From contig JAPOZM010000007.1 in the NCBI GenBank assembly GCA_026706075.1, positions 1-64,000 of the forward strand: 64,000 nt of DNA, given 5' to 3'. The position numbers and the translations under genes are program-made. The notes below the pieces were generated by a model. It worked only from the letters and a program-made list of their open reading frames with translations. It was not told where the DNA came from and did no database searches. Shown here one piece after another: positions 25,605 to 33,047 of the stretch (its first letter is position 1; each line of letters opens with the position of its first letter). The DNA comes from Gemmatimonadaceae bacterium. Its GTDB lineage: Bacteria; Latescibacterota; UBA2968; UBA8231.

Positions 25605-27334
25605 CGGCCGCCGAACCGACCCGCGACGCGGGCTCCGCGCCCAACGACTCCGCCGCCGAGGTGGACCTGAGCGTCGTCATCCCCAGCTACAACACGCGGG
25701 AGCTGATGGAGCAGGCCCTGCGCACGGTGGACGAGGCCTCCGGGGGCTTGCGGGTGCAGGTGATCGTCGTCGACAACGCCTCCCGGGACGGGAGCCAGGA
25801 GATGGTGGAGGCCGGCTTCCCCCACGTGGAGCTGATCCGCAACGACCGCAACCTCGGGTTCGGCGGCGCCAACAACATCGCCTTCGGGCGGGTGAAGGGG
25901 CGCCACGTCCTGCTGCTCAACTCCGACACCATCGTCCGCGCCGACACCCTGCGCACCCTGGTGGAGTTCATGGACCAGCATCCCGAGGCCGGCGCCGCCG
26001 GATGCCGGATCCTCAACCCCGACGGCAGCCTGCAGCTCGACTGCCGGCGCGGCTTCCCGACGCCGTCGGCGGCGTTCTACAAGCTCACCGGCCTCAGCCG
26101 CCTGTTTCCGCGGAGCCGACGCTTCGGGCGCTACAACCTCACCTACCTGGACCCGGAGGAGACGAGCGAGGTCGACGCCCTGTCGGGCTCGTGCATGATC
26201 GTGCGGGGCCGGGTCTTGGAGGAGGTGGGGGGGTTCGACGAGGACTACTTCATGTACGGAGAAGACCTCGACTGGTGTTTCCGCATGGGCCAGGCGGGAT
26301 GGAAGATCTACTACGTGCCGGCGACGCAGATCATCCACTTCGGGGGAGCGAGCGGGCGCGCCGAGTCGATGCGCATCCAGTTCCGCAAGAGCTCGGCCAT
26401 GTCGACCTTCGTCAGCAAGCACATGCGGGACCGCTACCGGTTCTTCCCCGCATGGATGCTGCACGCCGGCATTCTCGCCTACGGGCTCTACTCCTTCCTG
26501 GGCCCGCTGGCGCGCAGCCTCGCTCTCCCGGTACTCGACGGGCTGCTCTTCCTGCTCTCCGTGCGCCTGGCCCTGCTGGTCCGCTATCACGCCGATCTGC
26601 TGCCCCTGATCGCCGCCCTGGAGCGCGTCTGCCGGGGTCTCGGCCTCGACGTGAACCCCACCCGGTGGGTGGCGCCGCCGAGCTACACCGACTTCCAGTG
26701 GCTGCTGGTCTACCTCGTGCCGCTGGCGATCTGGTCGGCCTGCTTCTTCGCTCTCGGTCTCTACGACCGCCGCCGCTACTCGCCGGCCGTGGCGGCCCTG
26801 GCGGTGGCGCTCGGATTCGCCGCCGTGGTGACCACCGCCTTCTTCTTCAAGGACTACAGCTTCTCGCGTCTGGCGGCGGGCGCCGCCTGGGTCTGCAGCA
26901 CGGTGCTGGTCGCCGGCTGGCGCCTCGGGGCCCGCTGGCTGACGCGCTCCACTTCCGGGCGCCGACTCGGGCGTCGGCGGTTGCTCATGGCCGGCACCGA
27001 CCCCGCCATGCGGGAGTTCGTGGAGCTCGTCCAGGCCCGGGGTGGGCTCGATTGCCAGATCGTCGGCTTCGCGGGAAGCAGCGAGGAGCGGGGCCGGGTC
27101 GTGTCGGGGGCTCCCGTCCTGGGGGTGCTGGAGGAACTGAGCAGGCTCGTGAAAGAGTACGACGTGGACGAGGTCCTGTTCTCCGCCGATACGGTTACCG
27201 ACGGCCTGGGCCACGTGCGCGGCCGCTGGCGGCGGTCCCCGAGGCGGCGGCTGGTGCCCGGCCGCCTCGGCAGCCTCGACCTGGTGCCGGAGTCGGTGGA
27301 CGATCTGCCCCTGGTCGACATCCACTCCGGCTGA
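25601..27334 (+). CDS. GT2 glycosyltransferase fused to membrane and CoA_binding_3-like domain
   Basis: 577 residues from the ATG at 25601 (ATGA overlap). Residues ~22-260 are a rhamnosyl-type GT2 domain (VVIPSYNTRELM, NLGFGGANN, LLNSDT, EDLDWCFR). After it come about five hydrophobic helices (~285-445), then a nucleotide-binding-like domain (~450-575) ending LVPESVDDLPLVDI. The helices plus this domain match the N-terminal half of polyprenyl glycosylphosphotransferases (WbaP-like), but the catalytic sugar-phosphate transferase domain is absent. The role is probably envelope polysaccharide assembly with its two coupled upstream genes. Confidence 0.78.
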   Translation: MTAAEPTRDAGSAPNDSAAEVDLSVVIPSYNTRELMEQALRTVDEASGGLRVQVIVVDNASRDGSQEMVEAGFPHVELIRNDRNLGFGGANNIAFGRVKGRHVLLLNSDTIVRADTLRTLVEFMDQHPEAGAAGCRILNPDGSLQLDCRRGFPTPSAAFYKLTGLSRLFPRSRRFGRYNLTYLDPEETSEVDALSGSCMIVRGRVLEEVGGFDEDYFMYGEDLDWCFRMGQAGWKIYYVPATQIIHFGGASGRAESMRIQFRKSSAMSTFVSKHMRDRYRFFPAWMLHAGILAYGLYSFLGPLARSLALPVLDGLLFLLSVRLALLVRYHADLLPLIAALERVCRGLGLDVNPTRWVAPPSYTDFQWLLVYLVPLAIWSACFFALGLYDRRRYSPAVAALAVALGFAAVVTTAFFFKDYSFSRLAAGAAWVCSTVLVAGWRLGARWLTRSTSGRRLGRRRLLMAGTDPAMREFVELVQARGGLDCQIVGFAGSSEERGRVVSGAPVLGVLEELSRLVKEYDVDEVLFSADTVTDGLGHVRGRWRRSPRRRLVPGRLGSLDLVPESVDDLPLVDIHSG

Positions 27335-27400
27335 GCTTGATGGCCGCCCCCGCGGGGCCGTACCTTGACGGGTCCTGTGGCCAAACTCTGAGAGGACGAG

Positions 27401-28105
27401 ATGACGGAACACGCACTGGCGGGCGGGCGCTCGATATCCCTGCCCATGAGCAAGGCCCTGGAGATCAGCCTGCGGAGCCTGAAGATCCGCTTCGGCCGCT
27501 CCCTGATCACGACCAGCGGCATCATCCTCGCCATCGCCTTCCTGATGTCCGTGTGGAGCAACAACGAGATCATCGGGAGCCTGCGGGCGCCCAACAAGAG
27601 CGACATCAACCTGCTGCTGCAGAAGAACGGGCACGAGACCATGGCCGCCTCGGGCGAAGCGGCCACCTCGCCCGAGGCCATGGCCCGCCTCGAGGAGGAG
27701 CGCTCCAAGCAGGCGTGGCTCATCAGCCTGTCCCTGCTCGTCTGCGTCGTCGGCATCGCCAACGCCATGCTCATGTCGGTGACCGAGCGCTTCCGCGAGA
27801 TCGGCACCATGAAGTGCCTCGGCGCTCTCGACTCCTTCATCATCAAGCTCTTCCTGCTCGAATCGACCTTCCAGGGGGCGGCGGGAACGGCCGTGGGCAT
27901 CGTCCTCGGTCTGTTGATGACCCTGGCCCTGGCCTTCATCGACTACGGCATGTTCGTCATCGACTACTTCCCCACCGCGGGCATCCTCCGATCGGCCCTC
28001 GCGGCGATCGTCTCGGGCACCTTGCTGTCCCTCGTGGGCGCCATGCTCCCGGCCTACAAGGCGGCCAAGATGGAACCGGTCGAGGCGATGCGCTCCGACA
28101 CCTGA
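27401..28105 (+). CDS. Reduced MacB/LolC-type ABC permease (FtsX domain)
   Basis: 234 residues, versus ~380-420 for usual MacB/LolC permeases. Helix 1 is ~36-58 (SLITTSGIILAIAFLMSV); then only ~45 residues before helix 2 (WLISLSLLVCVVGIANAM), where the large periplasmic MacB_PCD domain normally sits. Helices 3 and 4 (GIVLGLLMTLAL, AIVSGTLLSLVGAMLPAY) and the final AYKAAKMEPVEAMR are standard FtsX. Partner ATPase follows 16 bp later. Loss of the periplasmic domain suggests a non-MacA, mechanotransmission-poor role. Confidence 0.85.
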   Translation: MTEHALAGGRSISLPMSKALEISLRSLKIRFGRSLITTSGIILAIAFLMSVWSNNEIIGSLRAPNKSDINLLLQKNGHETMAASGEAATSPEAMARLEEERSKQAWLISLSLLVCVVGIANAMLMSVTERFREIGTMKCLGALDSFIIKLFLLESTFQGAAGTAVGIVLGLLMTLALAFIDYGMFVIDYFPTAGILRSALAAIVSGTLLSLVGAMLPAYKAAKMEPVEAMRSDT

Positions 28106-28121
28106 GGAAAGGCGGCTGACC

Positions 28122-28919
28122 ATGACAGAGACGACGAAAGCACCGGCGGCGGCAACCGCCGAGGAGCGCAACGGCGCCGAGGAGGAGAAGCGCACGGTGG
28201 TGCGCACCCAGCAGGTCAAGAAGGTCTACCAGATGGGCGAGATCGAGGTCCACGCCCTGCGCGGGGTCGACCTCGAGATCTACGCCGGCGAGTACCTGTC
28301 GATCATGGGCCCCTCCGGCTCCGGAAAGAGCACCTTCTTCAACATGGTGGGCGGCCTCGACAAGCCGACGGAGGGCAAGGTCTACATCGACGAGGTCGAC
28401 GTGGCCCAGCTCGACGCCTACGAGCTGGCCTGGCTGCGGTGCCGCAAGATCGGCTACATCTTCCAGTCCTTCAACCTGATCCCGGTGATGACCGCCCTCG
28501 AGAACGTGACCCTGCCCATGGTCTTCGCCGGGCTCACGAGCGACGAGTCCCGCGACAAAGGCATGGACCTGTTGGGCAAGGTTGGTCTCGGCGAGCGCCA
28601 CTCCCACAAGCCCTTCGAGCTGTCCGGCGGGCAGCAGCAGCGCGTGGCCGTGGCCCGGGCCCTGGCCAACGACCCGGCGGTGGTGCTGGCCGACGAGCCG
28701 ACGGCCAACCTCGACCTGCGCACGGGCACCGAGATCATCGAGTTGCTGCGCAGCATGAACGAGAGCTTCGGCGTCACCGTCATCTCCGCGACCCACGACC
28801 ACAAGATGCTCAGCGTCTCCGACCGCGTGGTGCGGGTGAGCGACGGCCAGGTCGAGCGCATTCAGCTGCGCGAAGATCTCGAGATCGAGACCGTCGCCGT
28901 CGGCGACGAGGAGACCTAG
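28122..28919 (+). CDS. LolD/MacB-type ABC transporter ATP-binding protein
   Basis: 265 residues. Walker A GPSGSGKST, Q-loop IFQSFNLIPVMTALENV, signature LSGGQQQR, Walker B VVLADEPTANLD, switch His in SATHD. The N-terminal ~25 residues are a low-complexity Ala/Glu extension before the family start. It energises the adjacent four-helix permease, likely lipoprotein release, peptide export or envelope remodelling. Confidence 0.9.
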   Translation: MTETTKAPAAATAEERNGAEEEKRTVVRTQQVKKVYQMGEIEVHALRGVDLEIYAGEYLSIMGPSGSGKSTFFNMVGGLDKPTEGKVYIDEVDVAQLDAYELAWLRCRKIGYIFQSFNLIPVMTALENVTLPMVFAGLTSDESRDKGMDLLGKVGLGERHSHKPFELSGGQQQRVAVARALANDPAVVLADEPTANLDLRTGTEIIELLRSMNESFGVTVISATHDHKMLSVSDRVVRVSDGQVERIQLREDLEIETVAVGDEET

Positions 28920-28956
28920 TCCCCGGGAGAGGCTCCCTCGCGGGACCCCCGCTCCA

Positions 28957-30219
28957 CTACCTGACCCGCACCCCCGCCTGAAAGACCGCCCTCACGTCGC
29001 TGAAGGCGGCCACGTCCTCGGTCGGATCTCCGCCGAAGGCCGCCAGGTCGGCCGCCTTTCCCGCCTCGATCGTCCCCACCTCGTCGGCGATGCCGGCGGC
29101 TTCCGCCGAGGTCCGGGTCGCCGAGACCAGGGCCTCGCCGGGGGTGAAGCCGCACGCCACCAGCAGCTGGAGGTCGTAGTCGAGGTGGCCGAACTCGAGG
29201 CCTCCCACCCCGGAGTCGGTGCCGGGGACGATCCGTTCCTTCAGGCAGTAGTCGAGCATCCTCCGCATGAGGTCGATGCGCTTCTCCGCGCGCTGTTCCA
29301 GGTGGGCGAGCCGGGCCTCCTCCCTGGCGCCGAGGGCCCCCTGCTCGCGGCGCCGGCGCAGCTGCACCATCGAGGGGTAGTTGGTCCAGGCCTGCAGGGT
29401 GGGGCTGAGCCAGACTCCCGACTCGGCCAGCATCTCGGCGACCTTGGGGTCGAAGCGCATCTGGTGGTCCGGGTCGAGGAACTCGACGTGCTCGATCAGG
29501 TCGATGCCGGCCTCGACGGCCCGCACCATCGACTCCTTGGCGCGGCAGTGGGCCGCGGTGAGGCGGTGGAACTGGCGCGCCTCCCCCACCAGCGCCCGCA
29601 GCTCCCGGGTGGAGTAGGTGGCCAGCCCCGGGATGGTGCCGGCCGTGCCGCCGCCGGAGGCCATCACCTTGATGTAGTCGGCCCCCTCGTGCACCAGCCG
29701 CCGCACCGAGCGGCGGATCTCCTCCTCGCCGTCGGCGATCTCGTTGCACATGTGGAAGTGGCCCCCGATGCAGGTGATCGGACGGCCGCTGACCAGCATC
29801 CGCGGTCCCGGGATGTACCCCTGCCGCAGTCCTTCCTTGAGGGTGAAGCCGACCCGGTTGCGGGCCCCGTGCTCGCGCAGGGTGGTGATGCCGGCGTCGA
29901 GGTGGCGCCGCAGGTTCATGGCCCCGATGAGCGCCATCGTCTCGTCGCTCTCGCCGAAGGTCTCGCGGTAGGGGCGGCCGTCGCCGGGCAGGCTGAGATG
30001 GGTGTGGCCGTCGATCAGCCCGGGGGTCAGACAGCAGCCGGGCAGGTCGACCGCCTCGGTCCCGGGCGGCACCTCCGTGGCGACCGCCTCCGCCGGTCCG
30101 ACCGCGGCGATACGGCCGTTCCGCACGAAGACCGACTCGCCGGCACGGGCGCTGCCGCCGAGGCCGTCGGCGACCAGCCCGGGCCGAATGAGTACCGTCC
30201 GCGAATTCGACTCTGCCAT
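28957..30219 (-). CDS. Amidohydrolase family protein (imidazolonepropionase-like)
   Basis: 420 residues, ATG preceded by GGAGAG. Metal site HxH in DGHTHLS, the later YIKVMASGGG lysine, TAAHCRAKE, LIEHVEF and PGTDSG match the metal-dependent hydrolase barrel. The flanking beta-sandwich is formed by both termini (VFVRNGRIAAVG). Many such enzymes hydrolyse cyclic amides, prolyl-dipeptides or lactones. Last gene of a minus-strand set (Gfo/Idh, GNAT, DUF457-like, this). No signal peptide, so cytosolic. Confidence 0.88.
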   Translation of the reverse strand: MAESNSRTVLIRPGLVADGLGGSARAGESVFVRNGRIAAVGPAEAVATEVPPGTEAVDLPGCCLTPGLIDGHTHLSLPGDGRPYRETFGESDETMALIGAMNLRRHLDAGITTLREHGARNRVGFTLKEGLRQGYIPGPRMLVSGRPITCIGGHFHMCNEIADGEEEIRRSVRRLVHEGADYIKVMASGGGTAGTIPGLATYSTRELRALVGEARQFHRLTAAHCRAKESMVRAVEAGIDLIEHVEFLDPDHQMRFDPKVAEMLAESGVWLSPTLQAWTNYPSMVQLRRRREQGALGAREEARLAHLEQRAEKRIDLMRRMLDYCLKERIVPGTDSGVGGLEFGHLDYDLQLLVACGFTPGEALVSATRTSAEAAGIADEVGTIEAGKAADLAAFGGDPTEDVAAFSDVRAVFQAGVRVR

Positions 30220-30239
30220 TCCTGTCTCTCCTTTGGAAT

Positions 30240-31295
30240 TCAGGGTTGCCGCTCCGGGCGAATCCTCGGAGGGGGCCTGCCGCTGTTCACCCAGACCGCG
30301 TCCGCGTCGCGGATGCGGCGCCAGACCCAGGCGAGCTGACTCCGCGAAGCGCCCCCCGACCCGGCCCGCACCGCCATCGGCTCCGCCGCCCCTGCGGCGG
30401 TGATCTCACCCACGACGAACTGGAACACGTAGAGCGGGTCCAGGCCCATGCGCAGATCGACGAGGACCACCCGCCGCCCGTCGAGGCGCGCGGCGTAGTA
30501 CCCGCCCGTGAACCACTGCAGCCGCCGCACCGCCCAGCTCTCCGAGAGGGGCTCCAGCAGCCGTCGGCCTCCGGCGCGGCGGCGCAGCTCGGGGGGCCGG
30601 TCGACGCCGTCGGCCAGGGAGTGGTAACCCTCCAGGTAGTCCCCTTCCGGCGTCATCGCCAGGATCCGCCACAGGAGGCTGTTGAAGGGGGTGGGGGTGG
30701 CCATGATGCGCTCTACCTCGACGCCTCCCGAGACCGCCGTACGGCGGCCCAGTTCCTCCACGTGGTCCTGGGCCGCGGCGGTCCACAACAGGTAGGCCGT
30801 GCTCAGGCAGAGGCCCGCCGTGTTGCATCGGTGCGCCAGCCGGCCCGGCCGCACCAGGACGGCGATCACCCCGGCCAGCAGCGGCAGGGTGTAGGCGGGG
30901 TCGACGATGAAGATCGTCGACCAGGCGACCGGCGGCGCCGGCAGCGGCCACAGCAGCTGGGTGCCGTAGGCGGTGAAGGCGTCGAGGAGGGCGTGGGTCC
31001 ACAGGCAGGCGAGGACGAGGACCGACCAGCGGCGGCGGTCCTCGCGCACCTGGGGGTGCAGCCGGCCGAGGGCCCACACCAGGACAGGCGCGGCGGCGGC
31101 CATCACCGGCAGGGAATGGGTGAAGGAGCGGTGGGAGGTGAACTCGAGGACGTCGTTGCCGAGGGGGATGAAGACGTCGAGATCGGGCAGGGTCGCCAGG
31201 GCCGCGCCCCAGGCGGCGGCCTTGCGTCCGGCGCGGCGTCCGCCAATCGCGTGGCCGACGGCGGCCCCGAGGGCGGCCTGGGAGAGGGAGTCCAC
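30240..31295 (-). CDS. Membrane-bound metal-dependent hydrolase (YdjM/DUF457-like)
   Basis: 351 residues from a GTG. The start SLSQAALGAAVGHAIGG and the metal-ligand pattern DLDVF...HRSFTHS...THALLDAFTAYG are diagnostic of the YdjM/DUF457 family. Several hydrophobic helices fill residues 1-180; the C-terminal ~150 residues are soluble. Natural substrates are unknown; a lipid or alkyl ester is a guess. 20 bp before the amidohydrolase. Confidence 0.85.
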   Translation of the reverse strand: MDSLSQAALGAAVGHAIGGRRAGRKAAAWGAALATLPDLDVFIPLGNDVLEFTSHRSFTHSLPVMAAAAPVLVWALGRLHPQVREDRRRWSVLVLACLWTHALLDAFTAYGTQLLWPLPAPPVAWSTIFIVDPAYTLPLLAGVIAVLVRPGRLAHRCNTAGLCLSTAYLLWTAAAQDHVEELGRRTAVSGGVEVERIMATPTPFNSLLWRILAMTPEGDYLEGYHSLADGVDRPPELRRRAGGRRLLEPLSESWAVRRLQWFTGGYYAARLDGRRVVLVDLRMGLDPLYVFQFVVGEITAAGAAEPMAVRAGSGGASRSQLAWVWRRIRDADAVWVNSGRPPPRIRPERQP

Positions 31296-31300
31296 CGGCC

Positions 31301-31879
31301 CTATTCGTAGCGCTCGCGGGGGCCGCGCAGGATCGGCTCGAAGCGCTCCGGCCAGTCCAGATCCTCCAGGATCCGGCGCCAGCGGTCGGGATGGCTCCCG
31401 TGGGCGATGACGGGCTCGAATCCCATGCGCAGGTAGATCCTCAGGGCCGGCACGCGGAAGTCGTCGGTCTGGAGGAAGGCGCGCCGGCGGCCCTCCTCGA
31501 CGGCCTGGTGCAGGACGGCCAGGGAGACCAGGGCGCCGAGGCCCCGGCCGCCGTGGCCGGGATGGCGGGCGACCCAGTGGAGCACGGCGGCGTCGTCGCC
31601 GTAGCGGGGCAGGACCCAGCAGGAGGCGGTGGCCACGATCTTCCCCGTGGCGTCGAGGAGCAGCTTCACCCTCTCTGGACGGTAAGGGTCGTCGGCGGCC
31701 ATCTCCCGCGCGAAGTCGGACTGCCCCGGCCGGCGCTCGAAGGCCAGGTCCATGAGCGCGTTCCAGCCCGCCTCGTCGCCGGGGCGGAAGTGGCGCAGCT
31801 CGTAGCCCTCGGGAGGGACCGCGGCCGGCACCTCCCGCAGGTGGGGCCGGCGCATGACCAGCTGGGGTCTGAGGCTCAC
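31301..31879 (-). CDS. GNAT family N-acetyltransferase
   Basis: 192 residues. The GNAT core contains LHWVARHPGHGGRGLGALVSLAVL (acetyl-CoA loop HPGHGGRGLG) and LRIYLRMGFEPVI. The N-terminal part (YELRHFRPGDEAGWNALMD) is typical of mycothiol-synthase-like GNATs. Acceptor unknown. The GTG start overlaps the Gfo/Idh stop (31876-31879), indicating coupling. Confidence 0.85.
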   Translation of the reverse strand: MSLRPQLVMRRPHLREVPAAVPPEGYELRHFRPGDEAGWNALMDLAFERRPGQSDFAREMAADDPYRPERVKLLLDATGKIVATASCWVLPRYGDDAAVLHWVARHPGHGGRGLGALVSLAVLHQAVEEGRRRAFLQTDDFRVPALRIYLRMGFEPVIAHGSHPDRWRRILEDLDWPERFEPILRGPRERYE

Positions 31880-32994
31880 GGCGTCCCCGTCCAGGCGCGG
31901 CTGTCCGGCACCGGATGCCAGCCGCCGCCGGCGGCCATGGAGGTCTGGCTGACCAGGCCCGGCAGGGTCTGGTCCATGGCCTCGTGCACGCCCAGCTCGG
32001 CCGGAGAGTCCCCGCGCACGGCGTCGACGAAGGCGCAGATCACGCGGGCGTCGCTGCCCCCGTGGCCCTGGCGATCACCGACGGTGCCGCTCCAGCGCGC
32101 CGGCAGGAACTCCTCCACCAGGTCTTCCAGGTCGAGCCAGGTGCCCTCGTCCGGGGAGCGCGACCGCAGCCACAGGCGGTGCCGCTCACCCGGTGCGCGG
32201 GCCGACTCGTAGCAGCCGTCCGTCCCCTGGAGCTGGTAGGTGGTAGTCACGCTGGGACGGTCGGAGATCATGTCGACGCGCAACTTGACGAGCCCGCCGC
32301 CGGAGAGCCGGCCGAGCATGACGTGCGTGTCCTGGTGGTAGGCGTCGCCCCGGGGGTCGAGGTGGTGATGGCCGCTGCCGGCGCAGCAGACCTCCGTGAC
32401 TCGCCCCGGCAGCCATCGCAGGATCGGTCCGAGGCTGTGGGTGCCGTAGGTGATCCCGTCGACGCCGGTCTGCCAGCGCCGCCGCCAGGGGGTGCGCTCG
32501 TTGAGGGCCTTCACCTCGTGGAGGTACTCGCCGTCGGCGAAGTAGGGCGTGCCGAAGAGGCCCTGGTCGACGAGGGCGGCCACCACGAGGTTGGGCACCG
32601 TGTAGTTGCAGTTCTCGGCCAGCATGTAGAGCCCGGACGAGCGCTGCGCGGCCCGGACCAGCCGCCGGCACTGCTCGAGGTCGACGGCGGCCGTGACCTC
32701 GCTGAGCACGTGCAGGCCGGCGTCGAGGGCGGCGGCGGACTGGCCGGCGTGGAGGTGCATGGGCGTGGCCACGACCACGGCGTCGAGGCCGCCGCAGGAA
32801 AGCAGGTCGTCGAAACAGGTGAAGGCGTGCTCGGCGCCGGTCTGGCGGCGGACCTGCTGCAGTCCCTCGGCGTCGGTGTCGCAGACGGCGGCGATGCAGG
32901 CCACCGACTCCCGGGCCGAGAGCCCCGACAGGAAGGCCCGCCCCCGGGCGCAGGCGCCGGCGATGCCGATGTGGAGCTTCTCGACGCGGTTCAC
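31876..32994 (-). CDS. Gfo/Idh/MocA family oxidoreductase
   Basis: About 372 residues taken from a GTG at 32994, because the Rossmann strand KLHIGIAGACARGRAFL begins only a few codons later. The track start (TTG, 33030) adds Arg-rich residues. The usual EKP triad is replaced by SEVTAAVDL at the expected place, so the catalytic lysine is not where it normally is. ENCNYT and GITYGTHSLGP follow the family pattern of the C-terminal domain. Divergent from the secreted DUF4091 gene, with only 53 bp between. Confidence 0.82.
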   Translation of the reverse strand: MNRVEKLHIGIAGACARGRAFLSGLSARESVACIAAVCDTDAEGLQQVRRQTGAEHAFTCFDDLLSCGGLDAVVVATPMHLHAGQSAAALDAGLHVLSEVTAAVDLEQCRRLVRAAQRSSGLYMLAENCNYTVPNLVVAALVDQGLFGTPYFADGEYLHEVKALNERTPWRRRWQTGVDGITYGTHSLGPILRWLPGRVTEVCCAGSGHHHLDPRGDAYHQDTHVMLGRLSGGGLVKLRVDMISDRPSVTTTYQLQGTDGCYESARAPGERHRLWLRSRSPDEGTWLDLEDLVEEFLPARWSGTVGDRQGHGGSDARVICAFVDAVRGDSPAELGVHEAMDQTLPGLVSQTSMAAGGGWHPVPDSRAWTGTP

Positions 32995-33047
32995 GGCGGT
33001 TAGATTCGCCCGGCGCCGGCACCATCGCAAGAGCCCGGAGCCGTCCC

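Noticed and set aside
27957-28802. Minus-strand ORFs over the ABC transporter ATPase
   Set aside because: Walker A, signature and Walker B are all in the + frame; the antisense ORFs are His/Val/Gln-rich shadows.
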